Shown piece after piece: positions 1 to 7,157 of a stretch of DNA of 36,058 nucleotides. A program made the translations under genes and the position numbers. The notes under the pieces were generated by a model. The model saw only the letters and a list, made by a program, of their open reading frames with translations, had not been told where the DNA came from and searched no databases. Source of the DNA: CAYOEJ01 sp964403015 (GTDB taxonomy: Bacteria; Actinomycetota; Actinomycetes; Actinomycetales; Actinomycetaceae). The stretch's first letter is position 1. Each line of letters starts with the position of its first letter. Location: contig CAYOEJ010000018.1 of assembly GCA_964403015.1 (NCBI GenBank), forward strand, positions 1 to 36,058. The letters run 5' to 3'.

Positions 1-38
1 GAGCTGCGTCTGGCTCTGCCGATTGCCCCGAACGTGCA

Positions 39-72
39 AGGTGGGAGTGCTTCTTTGGAAGCACTCCCACCT
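39..72. terminator. Strong hairpin, probable transcription terminator
   Basis: A perfect 15-bp stem (39-53 with 58-72) closes on a TTTG loop. On the plus strand it is followed by CTTGTTGT, a modest T-rich tail. It lies just beyond the 3' end of the minus-strand DUF4870 gene, so it could end that transcript, a plus-strand transcript entering from outside the window, or both. Confidence 0.75.
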
Positions 73-122
73 CTTGTTGTCTGCGGGCTCGTTGGAGCCT
101 GACGCGCGTAGGCGCTTGCGTC

Positions 123-518
123 TTACGTAAGGATCTTGATCTGGAATGGGTACCGGTAAAGCTCATCTCGTGAAGCAGCGAGCGTAGCTTTGACGTGGTG
201 CCAAACCGTCAACAGGAACGCGGTGATCCACAAAAGTACTGCAATCGGTATGCCGATAAACGTAAAGAACGCGATCCACCCGGCGATAGAGAGAAGGGCC
301 ATTCCGAGGTTGAAGTTAAATGATTGTGCTGAAGCTCGACGGACGTAGGCGTTCGAGTCTTTCTTGAGAGCCCAGACGAGCAGCGGCCCAACAAAGGACA
401 GCCAGCCGGCGGAGACAACCATCGCGATGATGGCCGAAAGATGAGCAAGCATCGCCCATACGCGGTCATCCCCAGAAATATGATGGTTGTGACCATGAGG
501 TGCGGGAGTATTAGTCAT
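123..518 (-). CDS. DUF4870 domain-containing small membrane protein
   Basis: The product is 131 residues. The N-terminus is His-rich (HGHNHH) and is followed by DDRVWAMLAHLSA, the usual opening of DUF4870 proteins. Hydrophobic segments lie at about residues 28-50 and 70-105, with a conserved-looking 'RRASAQSFNFNLG' stretch between them. DUF4870 proteins are small Tic20-like integral membrane proteins of unknown function. The ATG is preceded closely by GAGGAT. The gene stands alone: the next gene on the same strand ends about 160 bp upstream at its own terminator. No function can be assigned. The family call rests on recognising the sequence pattern. Confidence 0.85.
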   Translation of the reverse strand: MTNTPAPHGHNHHISGDDRVWAMLAHLSAIIAMVVSAGWLSFVGPLLVWALKKDSNAYVRRASAQSFNFNLGMALLSIAGWIAFFTFIGIPIAVLLWITAFLLTVWHHVKATLAASRDELYRYPFQIKILT

Positions 519-631
519 ATCCTCAGTATTCCGGTTAGCTCTAACGGTGGCTAGCCTTTATGAGTCCCGCCACGCGGGCATGCCTCCCCATCGGTGTTGG
601 GACCGCTACACGGCGTGGTCGGAGGAAACGT

Positions 632-666
632 GTGGGCCCGGTGCGTTATGACGCCACCGGGCCCAC
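632..666 (-). terminator. GC-rich hairpin downstream of the gntP gene
   Basis: A 12-bp perfect stem (632-643 with 655-666) can extend inward by three pairs if C654 is bulged. It starts 11 bp after the gntP stop codon. Read on the minus strand it is followed by a pyrimidine-rich stretch (CGTTTCCTCC) rather than a pure U tract. It is the likely terminator of the acid-sugar cluster. Confidence 0.7.
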
Positions 667-677
667 GTGGGTCTCCC

Positions 678-2122
678 TCAGGAAACGATTGCGAAGACTC
701 CCCACGTGATGAGGAATCCTGTGACACCGAATACCGTGGAGAGCACCGTCCACGTCTTCAGTCCGTCCTTGACGCTGAGGCCAAGGTATTTAGTGACGAT
801 CCAGAAACCGGAATCGTTGATATGAGACAGTCCGAGTCCGCCAAAGCAGATCGCTAACGTGACCAGGGTGATTTGGGTACTGTTATAGCCCGCATCGAGG
901 ATCGGTTGAGCGAGAAGCCCGGCGGCAGTCAAAATCGCGACCGTTGCCGAACCCTGCGAGGCGCGTAGTGCAGCCGCGATAAGGAAGCCTGCCAAAATGA
1001 TCGGCATGTTCATGCTGATCAGTGTCTCGGAGAACGCCTTTCCGATTCCGGACGTCACGAGGACATTGGCAAATACGCCTCCAGCGCCGGTGACGAACAC
1101 GATGACAGCGACATCGGGAAGGGCTGAATCTAGGATGCTGCCACGCTTTTCAAGTGACCAGCCCTGGTTGTGGCCCACCACGAGGTAGGCGACGATGACC
1201 GCCGTCAGCAGTGCGATCGGAGCTGCGCCAATGAGACCAGCGATGCTCTGTTCTTGGGAGCCGTCTTCGAGCGTCATATTTCCCACGGTGCCCACCATGA
1301 TCTGGAGGATGGGAAGGAGGATGAGTGCGATTACGGTGCCGGCGCCGAGAACGCGTCGCTTCCTGATCGATTTCGTGGGTGAGGTTCCAGCTGCCGTGGC
1401 GCTATCTTCCGCTACGCCATCTACCTCTACGGCATCTACCGCTATGCCGCCATCCACCTCATCGGGGGCGATTTCAGCGGACTTCGTTGCAGGGGAGGGA
1501 AGAAGCTCGTACTTCTCAGCTTTCACAAGTTTCGCTGCGAAGAATCCTATGACGGCCGTGACGATGCAGATCGGCAGACCCCACAGCAGCATCATGCCGT
1601 TGTCTGCACCGGTGATACCAGCGGCGGCAACGGGACCGGGATGCGGAGGCAGTGCAACGTGAACAGTGAGGAGAGCGCCAGCAACCGGTAGGCCGATCAC
1701 CAGCGGGTTAACTTTCGCGGCGCGTGCGAATCCAAAGACGATGGGTGCCAAGATGATGAAGCCGACGTCGAAGAACACTGGAATGCCAAGCACGAACGCG
1801 GCCGCGGTAACCGCAGCCACCACGCGCTTTGGTCCCAAGATTCGAGAGAAGTGCTCGGCAAGCGCGTCGGCTCCGCCCGATACCTCAATGAGTCGGCCAA
1901 GCATGGCGCCAAGGCCCACCACGATCATCACCGATGAAAGGGTGTTGCCCATGCCAGTGGTCATGGTTGGCACCACGTCTGGCAGGGGGATCCCTGCCGC
2001 GAGCGCGGTACCGAATGCCACGAGAGCATGGCAACGAATGCTGACATCTTGATTTGAATGACCAGCAGGAGTAAGACGATGATCGCGCCAAGCGCGATGC
2101 CAAGGAGTGCTCCAGAGCTCAT
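678..2122 (-). CDS. GntP-family acid-sugar permease, interrupted by a one-base frameshift
   Basis: This is a GntP-type (gluconate/acid-sugar:H+) permease with about 12 hydrophobic segments. Family features include the 'PVFFDVGFIILAPI' and 'ALPPHPGPVAAA' regions, and a C-terminal 'HINDSGFWIV' motif. The open frame from the stop runs up to a GTG at 2021. A second frame, starting at ATG 2122-2120 only 6 bp after the dehydrogenase stop, encodes the missing first membrane segment (MSSGALLGIALG... to ...SAFVAMLS). The two frames join if one base is restored near 2022, giving about 481 residues. The central hydrophilic loop (about residues 210-250 of the restored protein) is long, acidic and partly built from 15-bp repeats. 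It is the last gene of the cluster, so it likely imports the four-carbon acid sugar. As written it is frameshifted: either a true mutation or a sequence error. If translation began at GTG 2021, the first membrane helix would be lost. Confidence 0.88.
1410..1454 (-). repeat. Three 15-bp imperfect tandem repeats inside the GntP loop
   Basis: Units at 1410-1424, 1425-1439 and 1440-1454 share the pattern CKCTAYGSCRYCWWC on the plus strand. They encode five-residue units of the type (V)DG(V/I)A in the central cytoplasmic-type loop of the permease. The unit length keeps the frame, so copy-number change would be tolerated. Confidence 0.6.
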
Positions 2123-2128
2123 GGCGGG

Positions 2129-3010
2129 TCAGCCTTTCGTGGGTGAAACGACGTTGATGATCGAAGAATCGTCCATCGCTCCCTGGCCGCGTGCGAGACC
2201 GTTAAGGTAGGACTGCTCTGCTGCGGCAGCAACGGGAACAGGCATGCCCACTCCCTTGGCAGCGGAGGTCACGATCCCCATGTCTTTCACGAAAATGTCG
2301 AGACGAGATTTCACTTCAGCTTCCTCGCCCGCGTACGCCTCAATCGCGCGTGGACCACGATCGCCGAGCATGAATGACGCGGCCGCCCCAGACATCAGTG
2401 CTTCGAGAGCCTTCGTTTGGTCGAGCCCGAGTTCTCCGGCAAGCGCCAAGGCCTCGCCAGCTGCGGCGATGTGGACGCCGCAAAGAAGCTGATTGACGGT
2501 CTTCATGCTTTGGCCCTTGCCGGGGGATTCGTTCACCCATACGAGGTTCGACGCCATGGCATCAAGCACGGGCTTGCAGAATTCGTAGACATCCGGGTAG
2601 GCGCCCACGGTCACGAGCAGGTCGCCCTTGCCGGCGCGCGCTGGTCCACCGGAAACGGGCGCATCTGCTAGGCCAATGCCGTCTTCCGCCAGGCGCACAG
2701 CCATTGCTTCAACCGCTGCAATCCCTACGGTAGACGTCAAGATGATGGCAGAGCCACGTTTCATGCTGGGCACGATTCCTGCGACCCCGTAAAGGAGTTC
2801 CTCGAGTTGTTCCTGGTTTCGGACCGCCACGAGCACGATATCTGCATCGGCGGAGGCTTCCGCCGCCGTCGTCTTGACGCTCACTCCGGCATCCGAAGCT
2901 AGCTTCATTCGCTCGGGGGAGATATCAAATCCATTGACGTCAAAAGTGGTAGCGAGCCATGTGGCCATCTGGAGCCCCATTGCCCCTAGCCCAAGTACTG
3001 CGATGTTCAT
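2129..3010 (-). CDS. 3-hydroxyisobutyrate/L-threonate-type dehydrogenase (beta-hydroxyacid dehydrogenase family)
   Basis: The product is 293 residues. An N-terminal Rossmann fold carries GLGAMG (residues 7-12). The family substrate-binding loop DAPVSGG is at 117-123, and the catalytic lysine region GKGQSMKTVNQ has Lys170 and Asn173. I chose ATG 3010 because an AAGGACA ribosome site precedes it and the glycine-rich motif then sits at the family-typical position; a longer frame to 3136 would overlap the kinase gene. It lies between the DUF1537 kinase (28 bp upstream) and the GntP permease. In known L-threonate and D-erythronate pathways, this enzyme oxidises the acid sugar to a 2- or 3-oxo acid that DUF1537 proteins then phosphorylate. 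The context supports LtnD/DenD-like activity, but the exact substrate cannot be read from the sequence. Confidence 0.9.
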   Translation of the reverse strand: MNIAVLGLGAMGLQMATWLATTFDVNGFDISPERMKLASDAGVSVKTTAAEASADADIVLVAVRNQEQLEELLYGVAGIVPSMKRGSAIILTSTVGIAAVEAMAVRLAEDGIGLADAPVSGGPARAGKGDLLVTVGAYPDVYEFCKPVLDAMASNLVWVNESPGKGQSMKTVNQLLCGVHIAAAGEALALAGELGLDQTKALEALMSGAAASFMLGDRGPRAIEAYAGEEAEVKSRLDIFVKDMGIVTSAAKGVGMPVPVAAAAEQSYLNGLARGQGAMDDSSIINVVSPTKG

Positions 3011-3038
3011 GTTTAGTGTCCTTATATTCAGTGGCGGT

Positions 3039-4472
3039 TTATGACTGAGAGAGCTTGTCGACGACGTGTGCGAGCGATTCGTTGTCGCCCACATTTCCGG
3101 CGAAGACGACGAACGGGATGCCAGCGGCTGGTCCATCCTGGCCTGACCATAGCGATACGATTCCCGGGAGCATGGGGCCGACGACGGTTGCCTTGCGGAA
3201 CTTCAGACCGTTCGTTGCTACGTCCGAAGAAGTGATTCCTCCCTTGGCGACCACGAAGCGAGGTGGATTTGCTGCAAGCACGCGCTGGACGATCTCGACC
3301 ACGGCCGCTGAGACACGACGGGCAATATCAAGGGATTCATCGCCGTCGGCTCCCTTGATGAGCTGGCGAGAGGTGCGAACAACGACGTTGCCGCTGTCGA
3401 GTGACTCGGCCGCGCTCGCGGCTACCTCGGCGATGTGCTCGTCGCGCTGCGCTGGATCCACCACCTTTGCGACCTCCAGCTCGAGTTCGACCGGTGAGGC
3501 CGTCTCGCGCAGGTAATCTAGCTGGCGTGTGGTGAGAGCGACGTGGCTGCCGATAACGATGAGGCCGCCGTGAGCAACCTCGATGCTGCCCCGGGATGCT
3601 GTGATTTCTTCAACGGTGACCGGAGCCTTGACGGCTTGGCCAATGCGTGCTCGTGGGAATGGGGGAGCGACTCGGTAGATAAGCTGCGAACCGGTGGTTT
3701 CGGCTGCAATCAAGGCCAAGCTGAGCTGCTGTAGGTCTTCTTCTTCAACGATGTCGCAGGTAACAAACTGGGCATTCTTAGCCGATCGTAGGATATCGAT
3801 CGCACCCTGCAGGTCCGTGCGCAGAGTTGTCAGGTCGATGTGGAGTACGTCCTCGGCCTTGAACTTGCCGGCGGACTTTTCTTCGATCCACTCTGACATC
3901 GCGGATGATTCGTATCCGAAGGTCGCGTCCTTTGCAAACTCACTTTCTCCTACCGGGACAAAACCCTCCGCCTTCGAACCCGCGTAGTGCACGCCAGCGA
4001 CGGTGATCCGTCCGGCGTCGCCGAAAGCTGGGATAACGACAATTCCGTCCACCTCGGATCCCGTGAATTTACGAACTTCCTGTGCGATCGTCAATGGCTC
4101 AAGCGGAAAGTGTCCGCGAAGAGTGGAGTCCGAACGGGAAATGAACGCGATTTTCTTTCCATCCGCTGCTTCCAAGGCCGAGGAGACCACCTCGCGATTA
4201 ACTCGTTCGGCGTCGGTTGGACTTAGTGATCTGGAGTTCGTCATCACGTAGACGGCCGTCTTTCCGGTCGAAAACGCCCAACGAAAATCATCGACTTCCC
4301 AGGCGGTGAGAACGGGGAGATCTGCTACGGACTGAGTACCTGTGGGGTCGTCATCCAACACCACGTAGATTGTGTCGTCCCCGGCCTGTTCGCGAGCTTG
4401 GGCAACGGTAGCTGCGGATATCGACGCGATATCTGGCCGGCCGTCCAGCAGTTCGGTAAGGCTTAAAGTCAT
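3039..4472 (-). CDS. DUF1537 four-carbon acid-sugar kinase
   Basis: The product is 477 residues with the two-domain DUF1537 architecture. The N-terminal sugar-binding domain has the hallmark DDDPTGTQ at residues 40-47 and a SRSDSTLRGHFP segment. The C-terminal nucleotide-binding domain has KGGITSSD near residue 410, then 'GPMLPG' and a terminal 'FAGNVGD'. Characterised members phosphorylate D-threonate, 3-oxo-tetronate or D-erythronate-derived acids with ATP. The start ATG has a clear AAAGGAG site. It is the first gene of the cluster, directly behind the candidate operator and promoter. Its neighbours are a dehydrogenase and a GntP permease, which together describe uptake, oxidation and phosphorylation. 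The decarboxylase (class II aldolase-like) and isomerase that complete the known routes to triose phosphate are not in this window. Confidence 0.93.
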   Translation of the reverse strand: MTLSLTELLDGRPDIASISAATVAQAREQAGDDTIYVVLDDDPTGTQSVADLPVLTAWEVDDFRWAFSTGKTAVYVMTNSRSLSPTDAERVNREVVSSALEAADGKKIAFISRSDSTLRGHFPLEPLTIAQEVRKFTGSEVDGIVVIPAFGDAGRITVAGVHYAGSKAEGFVPVGESEFAKDATFGYESSAMSEWIEEKSAGKFKAEDVLHIDLTTLRTDLQGAIDILRSAKNAQFVTCDIVEEEDLQQLSLALIAAETTGSQLIYRVAPPFPRARIGQAVKAPVTVEEITASRGSIEVAHGGLIVIGSHVALTTRQLDYLRETASPVELELEVAKVVDPAQRDEHIAEVAASAAESLDSGNVVVRTSRQLIKGADGDESLDIARRVSAAVVEIVQRVLAANPPRFVVAKGGITSSDVATNGLKFRKATVVGPMLPGIVSLWSGQDGPAAGIPFVVFAGNVGDNESLAHVVDKLSQS

Positions 4473-4493
4473 TATTTACACTCCTTTGTGCTT

Positions 4494-4521
4494 AGACCTC
4501 TGAGGTCTGAGTTTGAGTGTA
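4494..4521 (-). promoter_or_regulatory. Candidate promoter and GntR operator for the acid-sugar cluster
   Basis: A perfect inverted repeat AGACCTC-T-GAGGTCT occupies 4494-4508. On the minus strand a -10-like TACACT (4516-4521) lies just upstream, which places the palindrome at the expected transcription start. It is 22 bp before the kinase ATG. FadR-type GntR regulators bind short GGTC/GACC-containing palindromes, and the gene for one lies next door, so repression at this site is likely. No good -35 hexamer is visible. Confidence 0.55.
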
Positions 4522-4584
4522 GAGCATGACTTGCAGAATCGAAAGGGCTTTTGGAAAAGTTCTTAAAGATCGAGAAGCTCGAAC

Positions 4585-4617
4585 CAAGCCGCTAGCAGCA
4601 CCCAAGCCGCTAGCAGC
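4585..4617. repeat. 15-bp direct repeat, 18-bp period
   Basis: CAAGCCGCTAGCAGC occurs exactly at 4585-4599 and 4603-4617, between the GntR gene and the kinase promoter. Each copy contains the palindrome GCTAGC. It may be a regulatory site upstream of the cluster promoter, or only a local duplication. Confidence 0.5.
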
Positions 4618-4640
4618 GCGGACCGAGGTGTTGGCAACGC

Positions 4641-4664
4641 GGACCCCACGAGAGAAGTGGGTCC
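4641..4664 (-). terminator. Weak hairpin after the GntR gene
   Basis: GGACCC-C-AC pairs with GTGGGTCC around a 7-base loop (one bulged C). It starts 6 bp beyond the GntR stop codon on the minus strand but has no T tract, so terminator activity is uncertain. Confidence 0.35.
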
Positions 4665-4669
4665 CGGAA

Positions 4670-5359
4670 CTAGAGCGAGGTAAAGTCTTCGCGCGTCTGG
4701 GTCATGTGCGCGCGCATGGCGTCTTTAGCTCCGGAGGCATCTTGAGCAGCGATTCGATCTAAGATATTGCGATGGTGGCACTGTGCTCGGTCGCGCACCT
4801 CGGGCCGCGAGGAAGTGATGCGCCTGGAATTGGATAGCGCTTGAGAGAGCGGCTGCATGATGGTGGAAAGGAACGGGTTCCCAGAGGCGTCCAAAATGGC
4901 CCAGTGGAAATCGAGATCTATGCGAACCGTGGCCTCTACGTCCCCGCGCGCCGACGCTTCGTCGTACTGGTCGAGCAGCTGAGTCATGCGCTCGACGTCG
5001 GCGTCGCTCCGATTGGTCGCAGCCAAGCCGCTGGCTCCCACTTCGATCATCCGCCGAACCTGAGTTAACTGGAGCCCAAGTTCTCGGGGTGATGTCTCCC
5101 GTGAAATTACATCGATGACCGTGGGCAGATCGTGCCACCTCTCGCGAGGCTCTACGAAGGTTCCTCGGCCGTGTACAACGCGAAGAACACCGCGCTCACT
5201 CAATGAGCGAACGGCCTCACGCATGGTGGGGCGGGAGACGTTGAGTAGAACGGCAAGATCACCTTCCGGGGGCAGGGCAATCTCGGTGGAAAAAGTCCCA
5301 TCGACTATGCGGTCGACAATGCCGCGAATCGCCACATCTACTAGCCCAAGCCGACTCAT
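4670..5359 (-). CDS. FadR/GntR-family transcriptional regulator (FCD domain)
   Basis: The product is 229 residues. An N-terminal winged helix-turn-helix (about residues 8-72) has the family pattern 'LPPEGDLAVLLNVSRPTMREAVRSL' split over the recognition helix, and ends in 'VVHGRGTFV'. The C-terminal all-helical FCD ligand domain shows the metal/ligand-binding residues DLDFH, CHHRNI and MRAH. It is transcribed in the same direction as the acid-sugar genes from about 200 bp upstream, with its own GGAGAG ribosome site. It most likely represses the kinase/dehydrogenase/permease genes until the acid sugar, or an intermediate, binds the FCD domain. Confidence 0.92.
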   Translation of the reverse strand: MSRLGLVDVAIRGIVDRIVDGTFSTEIALPPEGDLAVLLNVSRPTMREAVRSLSERGVLRVVHGRGTFVEPRERWHDLPTVIDVISRETSPRELGLQLTQVRRMIEVGASGLAATNRSDADVERMTQLLDQYDEASARGDVEATVRIDLDFHWAILDASGNPFLSTIMQPLSQALSNSRRITSSRPEVRDRAQCHHRNILDRIAAQDASGAKDAMRAHMTQTREDFTSL

Positions 5360-5492
5360 AATCTCTCCTGACCATCGCCTTACCAGCAGTTTAGGGTACC
5401 GTGAGCCGCCATAGTGGTGCTAAGCGTCCCATGTATGCCAGTAAATCGCGGGACAGTTCATCAATCGCAGGACGAGGTCACGGCGCTAAGGC

Positions 5493-6179
5493 CTACTTTT
5501 TGCGAAGAAGCTTCACTACATCCTCCGCAACGGCTCCCGCGGAGGTCGGGTTCTGTCCCGTAATTAGCAAACCGTCACGGACAACCTTCGGCTTCATCGG
5601 AATCCACGCTTTGGTGTACTTCGCGCCGGCCTTCTTCATCGCAGTGTCGAGTCGGAACGGGACGGAGTCACGGCGTCCCGCCAGCTTCTCTTCGGCCCAG
5701 CTAAAACCGGTGGCCTTGCGGTCTTTAAGCAGCGCAGACCCGTCGGGCTTAACCGCGTGTAGCAGTCCAGCGGGCCCATGGCAGACGGCCGAAATGATCT
5801 TCTCCTGTTCGGCGAAGTCTCCCACGAGCCTTGTCAGTGCCGGGTCGTCGAAGTCATACATGGTGCCGTGTCCGCCAGCAAGGTAGATCGCATCGTAATC
5901 GATAGCGGCAACGTCGCGCACAGAAACTGTCTCTGACAAGAGCTTCATGAAGCTTCGATCGGCGTAACGCTTGCTGGTTCCGCCGTACTTGAGCATGGCG
6001 GTAGACAGTGATTCGGGATCGAGCGGAACCTGACCGCCGTCGATACTCGCGATCGTGATGGGGTACCCAGCCTTCTCGACTTTGTCATAGAAGTGGGTGA
6101 GTTCGCCCAACCAAAGCCCAGTGCGATACCCCTTGCTGAGATATTCGGACGTGCTAGTGACGACGACGAGCACGCGCAT
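5493..6179 (-). CDS. DJ-1/PfpI (Hsp31-like) family protein, type 1 glutamine amidotransferase fold
   Basis: The product is 228 residues from ATG 6179, which has an AAAGGA site 8 bp upstream; a 13-residue extension to 6218 is possible but has weaker signals. The fold is a class I glutamine amidotransferase-like sandwich. The nucleophile is Cys133 followed by His134 in AVCHGPAG. Glu26 in GLWLGE occupies the Hsp31-type acidic position, and YLAGGHGTMYD precedes the elbow. Proteins of this group act as stress chaperones, glyoxalase III or protein deglycases; the sequence cannot separate these roles. It is monocistronic and lies between the GntR gene and cueP. Confidence 0.88.
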   Translation of the reverse strand: MRVLVVVTSTSEYLSKGYRTGLWLGELTHFYDKVEKAGYPITIASIDGGQVPLDPESLSTAMLKYGGTSKRYADRSFMKLLSETVSVRDVAAIDYDAIYLAGGHGTMYDFDDPALTRLVGDFAEQEKIISAVCHGPAGLLHAVKPDGSALLKDRKATGFSWAEEKLAGRRDSVPFRLDTAMKKAGAKYTKAWIPMKPKVVRDGLLITGQNPTSAGAVAEDVVKLLRKK

Positions 6180-6231
6180 GGTCAGTTCCTTTGGAGCGTT
6201 CTTCTTAGATCGTTTCATTGGTCAAGCATAA

Positions 6232-6259
6232 AACTGCCACGCACGTAGGCGTGGCAGTT
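6232..6259 (-). terminator. Rho-independent terminator of cueP
   Basis: A perfect 11-bp stem (6232-6242 with 6249-6259) has a 6-base loop. On the minus strand it continues into TTTTATG, so it fits termination of the cueP transcript, whose stop codon lies 46 bp earlier. Confidence 0.85.
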
Positions 6260-6304
6260 ACTCTGGCCGCGAAGCCGAGCTGTTGGAGTGTGGCGGCGGT
6301 TGGT

Positions 6305-6973
6305 CTACGACAGCGGCAGCGTGGTGAGGCAGGTGAGATCGTCGCTAGCTTTGGTCGAGATGGGCGAGGTGGACGTCAGGCCGTCAGCTTCGACCGTCAG
6401 CTCGGCGTCGATACCGCGCGGCAGCCAAACACCGAGGAAGCCGTTGTCGAACGTCGTCATGGTTTCGTCCACAATGTGCTCGCCGGACTCGTCGTCAACA
6501 ACGGTCACCTTGACCTGTGCGTTTTGCATCTCGCCCACGCAGGTTGTGAGGCTGTGGTAGTAGCAGTCGTGAGTGAATTCCTTGTAGGGAGCAAAAGACA
6601 GGTAGAACTTGTCTTCTGGCATAGGCATGCGCACCGAAACTTCGTCCGCATTAGTAAAGACGATTTCATCCGGGCGCACCGACGCAATAAGATCCGTTGG
6701 CCGATCTGCAAGCGGCGTTGTGTCGAGCTTGTCCACTATCTCTACTGCGCTGAGGTTCGCAAGTCCATGATCGTCAAGAAACTCCTCGGTAGTTGGTTGG
6801 GTGACGCGCTCGTCGTCGCCGGTCTCAGGACCAACAGTTGTGGAACCGGCCGAGCCTTCGGTAGTGCCGGCCGATTCGGCGTCGTCGCCGCAACCGCTCA
6901 GTAGCAATCCGGCAGCAGCTAAGGCCACGAAGAAACGGCGTGAGTTGCGGAAAGCAGATCGATTGTGAGCCAT
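6305..6973 (-). CDS. cueP: CueP-family copper-binding lipoprotein
   Basis: The product is 222 residues from ATG 6973, which has a GAAAGG site. A lipoprotein signal peptide ends in LLSGC with the lipidated Cys28, so the protein is exported and membrane-anchored. An acidic Ser/Thr-rich linker follows. The mature domain matches Salmonella CueP throughout: 'MPEDKFYLSFAPY', 'THDCYYHSLTTC', 'GFLGVWLPRG' and the terminal 'CLTTL'. These supply the three conserved cysteines and the histidines associated with copper binding. In Salmonella, CueP is a periplasmic copper store under CueR control. Here no CueR, CsoR or copper ATPase gene is adjacent, so the regulator is unknown. The role in extracytoplasmic copper handling is inferred from the family. 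Confidence 0.9.
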   Translation of the reverse strand: MAHNRSAFRNSRRFFVALAAAGLLLSGCGDDAESAGTTEGSAGSTTVGPETGDDERVTQPTTEEFLDDHGLANLSAVEIVDKLDTTPLADRPTDLIASVRPDEIVFTNADEVSVRMPMPEDKFYLSFAPYKEFTHDCYYHSLTTCVGEMQNAQVKVTVVDDESGEHIVDETMTTFDNGFLGVWLPRGIDAELTVEADGLTSTSPISTKASDDLTCLTTLPLS

Positions 6974-6999
6974 GACGAACCTTTCGGCGGTGAGGTTAT

Positions 7000-7039
7000 T
7001 ACGGAGAAATCCGTAGATATCGCATCGTCCCCTACTGTA
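7000..7039 (-). promoter_or_regulatory. cueP leader: inverted repeat and candidate -10
   Basis: TACGGA-GAAA-TCCGTA (7000-7015) is a 6-bp inverted repeat 27 bp upstream of the cueP start. On the minus strand TACAGT at 7034-7039 resembles a -10, with TCGACG 18 bp further upstream as a poor -35. The repeat would then lie in the 5' leader, where it could be an operator or a small hairpin. It does not match the CueR or CsoR sites I know. Confidence 0.35.
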
Positions 7040-7157
7040 GTGGAGTTCCGGCGCACACGTCGAGAGTAAATGCATAATGAATTCTTGTGGGCCGCATCGG
7101 CTCCCGGCAGCCTAGGGCAAATCGAAGGGCGCCTACTTTCCCGCTAGGATAGGCGAC

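Noticed and set aside
6218..6904. 228-codon plus-strand open frame opposite cueP
   Set aside because: It covers the cueP gene and its terminator on the other strand. No family resemblance and no start signals.
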